Origin: Polytrichum commune
Taxonomy: Eukaryota > Streptophyta > Polytrichopsida > Polytrichales > Polytrichaceae
Direction: 5' to 3'
DNA: 64,000 nucleotides
Assembly (NCBI GenBank): GCA_950295325.1
Contig: OX485804.1
Coordinates: 34,284,001 to 34,348,000 of the forward strand
In this document: piece after piece, positions 11,183 through 20,972 of the stretch
How the letters are laid out: the number at the start of each line of letters is the position of its first letter
Position numbering within the stretch: the first letter of the stretch is position 1
Notes under the pieces: generated by a model
Database searches by the model: none
What the model was told of the DNA's origin: nothing
What the model saw: the letters and a program-made list of their open reading frames with translations, nothing else
Translations under genes and position numbers: made by a program

Positions 11183-12420
11183 TAGAGTAGAGGCGTCCAA
11201 AACTGATCACTTAAGAGCTTTTGCATTAAAGTAGAGGCGTCCATAACCGATCACTTAAGAACTTCTATGCTGAATCTAGAGAAGTACAAGCCGTGCAAGT
11301 TTTTCCCATGTAGGAAGTTAGAAATCAAGAGGACAACAAATTTTTCGGATCTTGGACAACTAACCAACTAATTCAACTAGCAGTTAATTAATTGCCTTTC
11401 ATAACTATAGTTGTTCATGATTTGACATGCCAAAAATTATAGTTAACTCTAGTTGTTCTAAATTCGATCTATCAGACAATCTAGTCAACCATAGTTATAT
11501 CTAGTTAACTAAAGTTGAGCGCAATACGAAGTTTTGTTGTAGTGTTATAGTGTCACTAGTGTGTTATTTTGTTGGTGGTGTACATGGAAGTTGTTCCGGA
11601 GCCCAACAATGTAAGTGATCGTATAAAGACGTTTCTTGATGATCCTTAGTGGACTAAGCATATAAAAGACCCTCAACTGAAGCAAATCAAGAGGCGAACT
11701 TCTTCGAATACATAATAATACTTGGATTTTATTTTTCTGGTTAACTATAGTTGCTCCCTAAAATGTTTTGAAAAAAAATTCAGTTAACTATACATATTTT
11801 GGCAATTGTCTGAGGTTCAACAACTTTAAGTGATTTTATTCCTTGAATTGAAATTACTATGAATTAGTGAAGCCAAAAGTTGGTCCGTATACATTACCAA
11901 TAACTACTCATTTTGAGACGAAATCCTCCTTACTTTAGCACTAAAAAATGGGGACATGTGTCATGGCATTATTGATTCCTTGGTAATAACATAACCGAAG
12001 TTGGAGACTTAGGGTTAGTTTCCATGTAGACCGCTTCACCCACCAAATTCTAGTGGAAATGTAGATTCCACCTAGTGGCATTTACATTTCCACTCACTAC
12101 AAGGAAAACACGAAAAAATGACTGGGGTTTATGACTAATATAGGTAAGAAAGTGCACTGATGACTAACACCATTTTTAGTCCTTAACATGGTCATGTCGG
12201 ACCAGTACTAAACGTTTGGTGGGCAAGCAGCCTACATGGAAACTAACCTTTAGAAACTGCCAAACATTATTTTAACCTCCCACAACAACAACAACAAAAA
12301 TTCCGAAATCAATCCCAGACTTATCGAAATTATGACACCCCACGTATTCCCGATAAGTCCTAGTTGAGAATAGGTGGTTCTACTATAAATCACATTTCTA
12401 GTGAACTAATGCAACAAAAT
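11183..12420. repeat. Long dispersed repeat, interrupted copy (partner at 23345-23735)
   Basis: Blocks such as GATCACTTAAGAGCTTTTG, TTTTTCCCATGTAGGAAG, CCAAAAGTTGG, CTTTAGCACT and ACATGTGTCATGGCA occur in the same order at 23345-23735, so both derive from one repeat. A local tandem duplication of about 50 bp sits at 11183-11275 (AGTAGAGGCGTCCA twice). This copy is expanded by unrelated sequence and by the TTA-flanked element at 12012-12249. The class is unknown. Confidence 0.5.
12012..12249. mobile_element. PIF/Harbinger-like TIR element, copy 2
   Basis: The ends GGGTTAGTTTCCATGTAG and CTACATGGAAACTAACC are inverse, and the element is flanked by TTA on both sides (12009-12011 and 12250-12252). 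It shares termini with 1327-1834, including the (C)CCACCA box 30 bp in. Its interior contains CACTACAAGGAAAACACG at about 12095, which resembles the canonical CACTA-transposon terminus, followed by TGACTAA-type short repeats. A fragment of a second transposon may therefore be nested here. Confidence 0.7.
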
Positions 12421-13439
12421 AATTCACCCATATTATATCCATTATTTTATCAATTTGGGGGCTAGTATAGTAAAACATTAGAAACAACCAGAGCATTCAA
12501 CCTCCTATTGGTTGTTGCAAATTTAGGGCTTTGTACTACATTTACTATGGTCAATAGTGTGGGCCACACTTCACACTAAACCCATTGGGAACGATATTGT
12601 GGGTGCACACTTAAGTTGCCAACCCATAATGGTTGAATGCAAGAGATCCTTATGGTAGGTTATAATAGTTTTATTAGATTGAATGTAATGTGCATTTGAA
12701 ATACTTTAAATTTAAGGGAAGGATGTGTTTTGGTTTCCCAATGCTTTATTGAGGGGGTGATAATACTAGGGAAGGGAGGGGACCGGGGGGGGGGGGGGAG
12801 GGGAAAAAGAAAAAGAAAAAACTCCCCCTAGAGGTTGGTTGTTGATTAATCCCAATTTAGGTTCATTAGACATGTTCAAGGTCTTTGACCCCCAATTATG
12901 GGGTTACTTTGATTTAAAATGTCCATCACATGGTTTTACAATAGACGTTAACATTGTCATCCTTCCCCTCTTCCGATTTACTATGCCCCTCGACATGGTG
13001 TTGTGAACAACCATGATTTAAGTATATTTGCATGAATTTTATGCATGGATTTAGGACAATTCCAACCGCCAATATGAAGTACACTAGATCATGGACTCCA
13101 CAAATATGATGGTTGGTGAACATGGAATACAAACATTCAACGGTTGTGGTTGTTGTGTTGTTGCTTTTGTTGTTGTTGTTTTATATTATTGTCCTCAGAA
13201 GTGCACGTCGCTTCCTATGTTTGGACAAGTGTTTTGTCAAAATGTATTGAAATGTCAAATGAACATACGCCGAGAAGGATGTGGGTATATCATAAGCAAC
13301 ATGGCAAATGTAGCTAACGTATGCATTTCCTAAGTGGCTCATTCTTCTTGTTTTCCATCTTTTATTGATCAAATTTGCATCTTTCAATTTGTATTGCATT
13401 CGCAAATCTATGATGAAACATCAACAAAAACCAAGTTGA
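12250..13439. other. Intergenic DNA with a G14 run, no gene
   Basis: The part to about 12420 belongs to the long dispersed repeat. A run of 14 G occurs at 12785-12798 and is followed by an A/G-rich tract. The short frames at 12926-13405 overlap on both strands and show no family features. Confidence 0.45.
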
Positions 13440-13700
13440 AAAGCGGATTTCCCATGATTTAGTTATGGTTATTGGAAGTGCATGTTTGTTGATTCCTTGA
13501 TTGAATACATAAGTCCTCCTTGTTGTGTTCCATATTGAGTGTAAAGTGGGTAATAAAATGTGAAGACATAGTCCAAATTCCTTTTAAAATGTGTCTTTAT
13601 GGTGCTAGTTCTATGATTGTCACCTAACAACACACTAATCAAATAGAGGTGTCTGATTAAAAACAACAACCAAATAACACCTACGTATCTCAAAATTGCA
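13440..13700. repeat. Dispersed repeat family H, copy
   Basis: It matches 17100-17790 in order: GTTGATTCCTTGATTGAATACAT, then AATAAAAT.TGAAGAC.TAGTC, then a TAGAGGTGTCTGATTAA-type box. No terminal repeats or coding capacity were seen. Confidence 0.5.
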
Positions 13701-14646
13701 CATTGTTTTCATGCACGATGGTGTATATTGTGGACCATACTATAAGGTGGCCCAGGGTGATAAGTCATATTATACATTTGGCCACACTATTTACTAAATC
13801 CAGGTACATTTTGACAATGTTGCTATACCATTTATGGTATTTAGTGTCACGTGCATAATAGTCACTTACCCTATTTTGACGTGTATGCTAGGTTACACTT
13901 ATGGCCAACAACTTCATTATTAGTGTTACCTCATGACGCTTGGCACTCAAGTGCGCTTACTTGTATCTTGGCACGAGTAAGTTCAATATTGTTATGAGGG
14001 GTATCCCTATGTCACATAATTATCTACAAGTTGACTAAAGTGTACAAAAAAATGACACTTGGCATTAGTATGCTCAATAATAGCTTCCTCTTGCATACTC
14101 AAATATAAATATATAATACTTGGCATTAGTATGCTTAATAATATCTTCACTTTCCATACTACAACACAAAGCTATCATCTCAAGTATCTCAATGTGCTAC
14201 TCTAAATGTCATGATGTAAAAAAGATTTCACTTTGATTGGAGATTACCCTAAACTATTGGATGATAATGGAGAGGTACCCAAAACCAAATAGAGTAGTTG
14301 CCGGTTCGATTCCCAACTTTGAAATCTTCTCTCTACTTGACGGGAAAAATAACTATGCGCCTCCTATGTTCCAAACCAAACAAAATAAAAAATAAAAAAT
14401 TACATGCTTACAAATAGTATGAAATTGAAAACTTATTATTGGAGGTTTTCGAGAAGGGCATGGAGATACATATGATGTCTCACGTCTAAGTGCATCCTTC
14501 AACAACCTATCATATTTTGTGGGCCAAATTTGGGCAACTATGTATGGAAGTATATGCTTTAAAGCTAACTTTAAGTTTTCAACAATGGCTTGCCCACCTA
14601 CCCTCCTCATGGTTAGTTAATCGAACAATCTAGTTTTCTCATCACC

Positions 14647-15117
14647 TTGTTGAACAAGGGGCAAGCAAGCACATGGTATAAATCTACATCCATGTGGAAA
14701 GCATCATGGGGTCTATCTCATCATGGGGAGAACCCAACAACATCAAAAATCACATTTGGTATTAATGAAGAGACTTTTCCTGCTAAAGAGTGGAACTCTT
14801 ATCATCTCTTTGGGAAGAAACTAGATTACCGACATGTCAAGGATTTTCTCAAATACAAATGTGAATTGTACTTGAAGCAACCATTGGCACCACCACAACA
14901 CAAGATCATTGTTGCTTACTGCACCTCAAATCATAGACTTGCCATCAAAATTGGAAGGTGGTCAATTATCCCTATCTCTAGAGACAATAGAATATGCCCC
15001 TTTTGTCCCTATGTTGAAGTTGAAAACAAGGCACACTTTGTGATGGATGGTCCCCTATACAACCCCATTAGAGATAAGTTTCAATCATTATTTGAGAATG
15101 CCATATTAAGGAGGTAA
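14647..15117 (+). pseudogene. C-terminal zinc-knuckle segment of a retroelement-like protein
   Basis: This is a 156-codon open stretch. Near its end it reads TSNHRLAIKIGRWS, then ICPFCPYVEVENKAHFVM, then PLYNPIRDKFQSLFEN. The pattern (hydrophobic-basic helix, CxxC, then ENxAHF followed by a CPLY-like box) is that of the zinc-knuckle tail found after reverse transcriptase in many non-LTR elements. The Cys expected before PLY is a Gly here, so a metal site would be incomplete. After the stop, a shift of frame continues as a LILIYLTEATILCH segment, which aligns with QADISLYLMETTALHD in the minus-strand relic at 55447-55671. It is therefore a frameshifted pseudogene rather than a host gene. Confidence 0.6.
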
Positions 15118-15119
15118 CG

Positions 15120-15264
15120 ATACTTTCTTTCAATCAGACCAACAAGTTGATACTCATCTACCTCACGGAGGCCACCATACTGTGCCACTGTAGGAAATTA
15201 GTTGCTTTTGACACCACATGATGTATCTTTAGTCCCATAAGCCTTTCAGCTTCCCGATTCCTAA
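15120..15264 (+). pseudogene. Frameshifted continuation of the retroelement relic
   Basis: In another frame this stretch encodes a segment ending LTEATILCHCRKL. Its non-coding tail AGTCCCATAAGCCTTT matches the minus strand near 55440, so homology between the two relics extends beyond the open frame. Homology stops near 15258, where element Q sequence resumes. Confidence 0.5.
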
Positions 15265-15942
15265 TTTCATTGGCAGTTAGTGGACATGACACTTTGAGAC
15301 CTCTAGGCATCTAGTTTAGGCTCTTCACAAATAGTGTACGTGATGCTAAATACCATCAACGGTGTAGCACGACAACAGCTTGCAACTGGCACATGACAAA
15401 TTGAGTCGAAAAGCAGGCAATTCATGAGGAAATTGTGCACGTAAAACATACATGTAGCCTGGCAATACGGATCAACACAGTGGAATATCCACCATTTTCA
15501 ATATCATTGTACAAGTCGATTTCCCTCCCAAAACATGAATGAATAAGATATATGGAACTTTACGTTCCAGAGGTATAGAGTACACTATTGACCCAATTGT
15601 TGATTCTACTTACTTACTTTACCTCACTGCATGTTTTTCCAATCTGGGCTTGTGTGAAGGAGGGAATTGGGTGACACTTCCTATGTTCCCAATGGCCACC
15701 AAGCATTGCCAGCTGTGTTCCCAGCTCTTTATAAGTTACTATGGCTTGAAGGTGCAATTTGCCAACTAGGGACTAGAGCTCATGCCATTTGGGCGGGTCC
15801 CAGCCGGTCGAGTCATGACTCCATCATGGGGGGAAGGGGGTCTGAAGGCCGGGGCCCGCAATCTGACACCCTAGGCAGCGCCATCAATTTTTGAGCTCAC
15901 GACGACTATTGTCCGCCCTGCCCACTTTCGAATAAAGTCCCC

Positions 15943-16138
15943 TTTGCATTCTTGAAGGTTGCTTGTCTACAAATCCCATATTGAGTGCACCTTATCTTGA
16001 AGGCCCAAGTTCGGGAATGAAATCCTAACCAATTACTTATTCACTAAGGGGAAGAGGACATTTATATTGAGTTTTGGGCTTTCAAGATGAAGTGCACTTC
16101 ATATGGGATTTGTGGACAAACGGCCTTCAAGAATGCAA
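15943..16138. mobile_element. Foldback MITE with ~65 bp inverted arms
   Basis: The left arm starts TTGCATTCTTGAAGG and runs on through ACAAATCCCATAT and GTGCAC to CTTGAAGGCCCAA. The right arm is the inverse, ending CCTTCAAGAATGCAA. Together they make a near-perfect hairpin of about 65 bp stem with a loop of roughly 60 bp. It is non-coding. Confidence 0.7.
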
Positions 16139-16183
16139 GGGCAATTTTTATTTTTCTAAAATAAAAAAAGGTGGACAACAATA

Positions 16184-16400
16184 CACCAAATATGATATTT
16201 AGTATGACTTCCTTTTTGGGAATTACACGGTGCTATATCTTTTTACTATTGAAATAACTTTTTACCAAATAAAGTTGTCAATGTTCTATAATGTCCAAAC
16301 TACCAATTTAACATTTGTTGGTCAAATATGAGATGTACAGTAAATAGATATAGCATCGCGAATTCCAAATAATAAGTCACACTATATATCATATCTAGTG
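16184..16400. mobile_element. MITE with palindromic termini, type A (copy 2)
   Basis: It is flanked by TA on both sides (16182-16183 and 16401-16402). The left end CACCAAATATGATATTTAGT is mirrored by CATATCTAGTG at the right, with inverse similarity of about 45 bp. The interior matches 7556-7761. Confidence 0.75.
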
Positions 16401-16610
16401 TAGTTAGTCGGGATCAATACACACACACACACCAAAAAAATAAAAATAAAATGTTGAGTTTGTCTAGGGTGTCCAATCACATGCCCCGGCCTTGAGTCCC
16501 CCTTCCCCCCATGATGGGGTCATGGCTCAGCCAGCTGAGGCCCACCCAAATGGCACGAGCTCTAGCCCCAACCCCAATTTGCCATGCAGTACATAAGGAA
16601 ACCATGTTCC

Positions 16611-17089
16611 CATGGAGATGGGATCTTGTGTCCCCACTCCGAGCTAATTCCCCGTTGCTAATGTATGTCCTTTGTGTAGCAAAATGCCCACTAATAGATC
16701 GGAGGAGAAATTAGGTGTCATGAGTTTCCCATGCGTATGAAACGTGACATTATGCATGATAATCAACCATTTCTTTACGCAAGGTAGGGCCTCTAAGATT
16801 GGGCACTCCTAGAATTGAGGGCCTACACCTCGAGCCTACTACCTGCATTCGGGGAAGGCCTTAATTAACTCCTCGAGGCCCCCATCTTATACTTTCCAAC
16901 TTTCGGGAACATGTTGAAGAAGTTGTTGCATTCCGGGAACAACGTTTGATGAACAAGTGTAATTCTGCTACTTCTTTGTTTGCTCTCCATTATTCAACTG
17001 ATAAGATTCTGCATGCTCATCAGAGTCATGTTGCATAAGTAATATTTTGATCACATTCTACAAAAAAAATTGTATTGAGAATTTGCCTC
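16611..17089. other. Intergenic DNA, nothing recognised
   Basis: This follows the GC-rich right arm and returns to AT-rich sequence. No coding or repeat signal was noted. Confidence 0.4.
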
Positions 17090-17810
17090 CCCTTATTTAG
17101 TTACGATCAATGCCAGTGCATGCATGTCTATTCCTTCAATGAATACATTAGCCCTCCTCAATTGTGTGTAATTAACGTAGACGGGGTTTAAGTGGTTTCT
17201 TTTTCAACGAGTCCAATTTTCTTAGGATACAAAACACGTGATTAGTAAATCTATATTGAGGTTGTGTCACTTTCCTTGTAAATCTTGGAGATCATATGAA
17301 TGTCTTATTCATTGTCAAAGTGAAGGTTTCCATTCTAAATGGAAGTATAGCCCCATGCGCCCTCACCCCCAACCCCATTTATGTTGAGTATTGAGTTTGG
17401 AGTAGTTGTCATATTTTGAGGGCGTAGTTCAATCTCTTGAACACACCTGTTTTTTGGTATCCATTATTGGACATAACATCACTCAAAGAAGTGGACTATT
17501 ATGTTCCGAGGACCGACTGAATGAGCACTAAGTGTTGAGTAATGTTATGGAGCCACACCAAGCCACACACCATTGAAATATAGGTGTCCTAATAACAAAT
17601 AAAAAGTAATCAAGCAAGGACCATCTCCCTTAGAGTAGTTAATAAAATTTGAAGACGTAGTCAAATCCTTTTCAGAAACACGTTTTCTTAGTGATGTATT
17701 CTTAGATCCACACATTAACCACATGCCATCCAAGAATAGGTGTATGATTAAGAAAGGTAACAACATTATGATACTCTGCATACCTTGCAATAAGTTAAGC
17801 AAACCTAGAT
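17090..17810. repeat. Dispersed repeat family H, expanded copy
   Basis: It has the same boxes as 13440-13700: TTCCTTCAATGAATACATTA near 17130, GAAGACGTAGTCAAATCC near 17652, and two TAGGTGT boxes at about 17581 and 17736. There is no gene. The poly-pyrimidine stretch at 17816-17856 leads into the exon-like segment that follows. Confidence 0.45.
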
Positions 17811-17857
17811 TGCATCTTTTTCTTCACTGATTTTCTTTTTGCAATTTTTATTTTCAG

Positions 17858-17939
17858 GGCCAACAAACCATACAAAGATGCCAAGGACTTGATCAAGAGA
17901 TTGTGGCAGGCTCCATTGGGTGCACCAGGTGGAACCTAA
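17858..17939 (+). pseudogene. Possible orphan terminal exon
   Basis: A pyrimidine-rich tract ending TTTTCAG at 17851-17857 looks like a plant splice acceptor. It is followed by 27 sense codons (beginning ANKPYKDAKDLIKRLW) and a TAA. Several codons end in G or C (GCC, AAC, TAC, AAG, GAC, ATC), unlike the AT-rich surroundings, which hints at a former coding exon. I do not recognise the protein and no upstream exon is evident. It may be a captured or degraded fragment, or chance. Confidence 0.3.
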
Positions 17940-19603
17940 ACAACCTAGCATGAAGAAAAATCTTAAACATGGTCAACTAAGCCAACTTTTGGTGGTATGA
18001 GATTTCATTGCGTAAATCTAGTGTTTATATTTGGGATAGATGAGTTCCCTTCCCCCAGACTTCGTCAATTTTTCCAATGGGATTTTATTACAAGTAACTT
18101 TCTCCACCTCTTTCCTAGACATTTCCATGCATACCTTGCATATTCAAGATTGCTTTGCCAAATGACATGACGTGCCTTTTCTTCCTCTCACCTCGCGTTG
18201 TTGAAGGTGAGGTCATTCCTTTCAACCTAGATCAACCTAGATAGTCCATAATGTGAAATCTCTTGAAAGAAGCCAAACTCTAGCTACTTTGCTAAGTGAG
18301 GAAGGAATTCACTAATCATTGATGGACAACTCTTGGAAATTTACATGCTAAAAATGAGAAGACATACTACTTTTAAGAGCAATGTGACCATTGGGGTTCA
18401 TTTAGGCTCTCATACCTTGGGTAAAGTTGAAATTTGCATAAAATCGTTATTATGGACATAACATCATATAGCTTGTAAAGCTCTTATTGAGCATGTGAGA
18501 AAGAGTTCATTTTCATTATGCAATTGAGCAAAAGTTTCTTATTTTTGAAAGTCATATTTGAGCACAAGTCCCTTTGATTTCTTGGATTCATAAACACGTG
18601 ATCGTCTTGCTGATTTATGCAAGACACATAAAAAGTAGCATATTAAAACAATTGCAACCTTGACATTAACATGCATTCCCAATGTCAGGCTCCACAAGGC
18701 TTGCATGCTATAAATTTATCAAAAATCAAAATATGAATAAAAAATTGATCATTGTAAGCCTCCATGTTTGTTCATCCTTGCAAAATGAAAAATATTGAGT
18801 CTAGATATCACTTATTTTGTAATAGTAGTCCATCACAAGTGGGAAATAATTCTTACAAAATTTCCAAAACTAGAAGTGCAACATCCTAGTGTTGAATATT
18901 GTTATACACCTCCATGACACATATAAACACGATGGGTCAATACATAAGGATGATACTACTATACTATTCTCCAAGTTCAATATTTTTAATTCATATATAG
19001 AGCAAGGTATAGTACTAATCACATCATCAAGGTTGAGCTAGTCGTTTGAAAGTGAAAAGGTTGGCAATTGTTGTACCTATCACAAAACGACATGTGGACT
19101 TAAGTTGTTATTTTTGAAGCAATTTTGAGGATGCTGCAAATCGTAGGACCTCATGTGCCTTTTCTATTGTCATTTGTCGTTGGGTTTGCTCCAAAATGCC
19201 CTTGTCTAACCCAATTAACAATTGCAATTGGTAATGGCAAATGCAAAGCCCCATGTGGCACTCAGTGCACAAACTACATGATGGCATAGCCTCCTGCAAA
19301 TTCATCAAGTCCGCTTAATCACAACTATCATAGTACACACTCTTGCAAGTCCATACTCTCAACAAAGGACTAATGAAGAAGAAGAAAATAAACAAATATC
19401 ATGCGTACACAAGGGCAGTCACTAATCTTGGGCAGTAGGAGAAGTCCCTCTTGATAGGGAAAGTGTATATTTTTCCATAAGTTTATTCCTACTAGTAAGG
19501 ATTTTTGGTCCTACTCACATGTGCCTCACTAGGTGTAACGTATTGCACTTTTGCCAGTTTATAAAAGACAAGAACTCCTACCAAGATATAAACTCTTCCA
19601 CCT
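17940..19603. other. AT-rich intergenic DNA, nothing recognised
   Basis: No frame over 66 codons and no inverted or tandem repeat was noticed in this stretch. Confidence 0.5.
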
Positions 19604-20116
19604 CACCGTTTATGGTATTTAGTGTCACATACCCTATTTTGAGGCATATGCTAGGTTACACTGATGATTAACAACTTCAACACAAGTGTCACCTCATGAC
19701 ACTTGGCATTCAAGTGCACTTACAAATATCTTGGCATGAGTATGTTCAATAGTGTTATGAGGTGCATGCCTATGGTACACAACAATTTACAAGTTGACTA
19801 AAGTGTACATGAATGACACTTGCCATTAGTATGCTTAAGAATACCTTCCTCTTGCATACTAAAATGTAAAACATGACACTTGCCATTGACACAATTAAAA
19901 ATATCTTCCCTTTGCATATTGAAATGCAAGACTATCATCTAAAGTATCCCATTGTGCTACTCTAAATGTCATAATGTACATTACTATCCAAGTAAAGAAG
20001 TTCCTTATTCTAAATGTTCCAATGGTAATTAGTGGGTGTGACACTTTCATACCTCTAGGCATCTAGTTTAGGCCCTTTGCAAATGGTGTACATGACACTA
20101 AACACCATAGATGGTG
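19604..20116. mobile_element. TIR element Q, short copy
   Basis: It begins CACCGTTTATGGTATTTAGTG and ends with the inverse (ACTAAACACCATAGATGGTG). It contains the repeated GACACTTGCCATTAGTATGC boxes. It lacks the roughly 1 kb insertion of 13826-15364 and so gives the empty-site structure. No transposase is encoded. Confidence 0.65.
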
Positions 20117-20260
20117 TAGTGTGGGCTAGTCAATATTCCTAGTGTGGGCATGGTAATAACTATGCCACCCCCCTCAACTTGTATGGGGAATTAGTGCATG
20201 TGAATGTATCTCTTATTTACTTTGACCCAAATACACACTTCCCAAATTGTGAAGTATGGA

Positions 20261-20345
20261 GGGAGGTAATTATCATATACGAGCATACCTCTCATCCCTC
20301 CAACACAAAATCTTGTCCTCCTGACCATATCAAAGGAACATATTT
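20261..20345. mobile_element. MITE family W, left-arm fragment
   Basis: It starts GGGAGGTAATTATCATATAC and continues through GAGCATACCTCTCATCC, as in the complete copies. The right arm is missing. Confidence 0.5.
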
Positions 20346-20452
20346 AAGTCAACTATATTTATGATAACACCTAAACATAGAAAATGTCATTTCAAACAAA
20401 TTATACATTCTCAATATTTTCCCTTTTTCCTCATTTGTAAACATTGTCATGG

Positions 20453-20577
20453 CATAACATTATTAAGATCCATAACAATGTTTGTGGAACTGACAATATT
20501 CATACTGAATGTAAGGAAGATTCCATGGAATATTGACAGTCCCACATAACAATGTTATGGATCTTAATCATGTTATG
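20453..20577. mobile_element. Short MITE family S, copy 1
   Basis: Arms of about 50 bp are inverse to one another: CATAACATTATTAAGATCCA at the left and TGGATCTTAATCATGTTATG at the right, with GACAATATT and AATATTGACAG inside. It would fold into an almost complete hairpin. A second copy lies at 23192-23344. Confidence 0.7.
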
Positions 20578-20964
20578 AATTGAGGTCCGGCTTACACTAT
20601 GTCTCGTGATCAAGAATGTTTATAAAGCAATGTGAAGTTTTCTAATCACAATCTTCAAACCACTGACCACAACCACGACCACGACTAAATCATTTTTTAT
20701 TTTTATTTTTTTGTCTCACAGCCCTGTGTCACATGTGTAAAAACGACCCTTATGCTTTCAAAAACGATTTGAGCTGATGGCAATCAAAGGGAATTTTGCT
20801 GGTTCCAAATGTACGGATGTTAGTCTTATCTATAAACTTGGCAGTGCCCATACTGCTGCCCACAAATCTGGCTGGGTTTTCATGCATAAAATCTAACAGG
20901 GAATGAAGAGACTCATCAAGTTAGGCCCAGAAACAAGGCTCCTCGAGAGCCGTGTACAGGGACA
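20578..20964. other. Intergenic DNA before the hAT element
   Basis: I see no coding or repeat signal. It contains a short tandem CCACAACCACGACCACGAC run near 20666. Confidence 0.4.
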
Positions 20965-20972
20965 TATTGGGG
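20965..20972. repeat. hAT target-site duplication, left
   Basis: TATTGGGG, identical to the eight bases at 22337-22344 immediately after the right terminus. Confidence 0.9.

Larger units (their letters stand above)
13826..15364. mobile_element. TIR element Q, long copy carrying a retroelement insertion
   Basis: The left end (ACCATTTATGGTATTTAGTG) and the right end (the minus strand reads CACCGTTGATGGTATTTAGC) are inverse. The left 390 bp and the last 110 bp match the short copy at 19604-20116, including duplicated GACACTTGGCATTAGTATGC boxes. Between about 14220 and 15258 this copy holds about 1 kb absent from the other, containing the coding relic at 14647-15117. The simplest reading is that a retroelement fragment inserted into a Q element. 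Confidence 0.6.
15725..16610. mobile_element. Outer inverted-repeat element with two nested insertions
   Basis: The left arm (about 15725-15870) and right arm (about 16470-16610) are reverse complements of each other at high similarity. Shared blocks include CTAGAGCTC(A/G)TGCCATTTGG, CCATCATGGGGGGAAGGGGG and AAGGCCGGGGC. The arms are GC-rich, unlike the surrounding DNA. Between them lie a foldback element (15943-16138) and a TA-flanked MITE (16184-16400), so this is a three-layer nest. It has no coding capacity. Confidence 0.6.

Noticed and set aside
14300-14335. GCCGGTTCGATTCCCAAC as a tRNA T-arm or SINE box B
   Set aside because: The stem bases do not pair, and no box A or cloverleaf is found upstream at the right distance.
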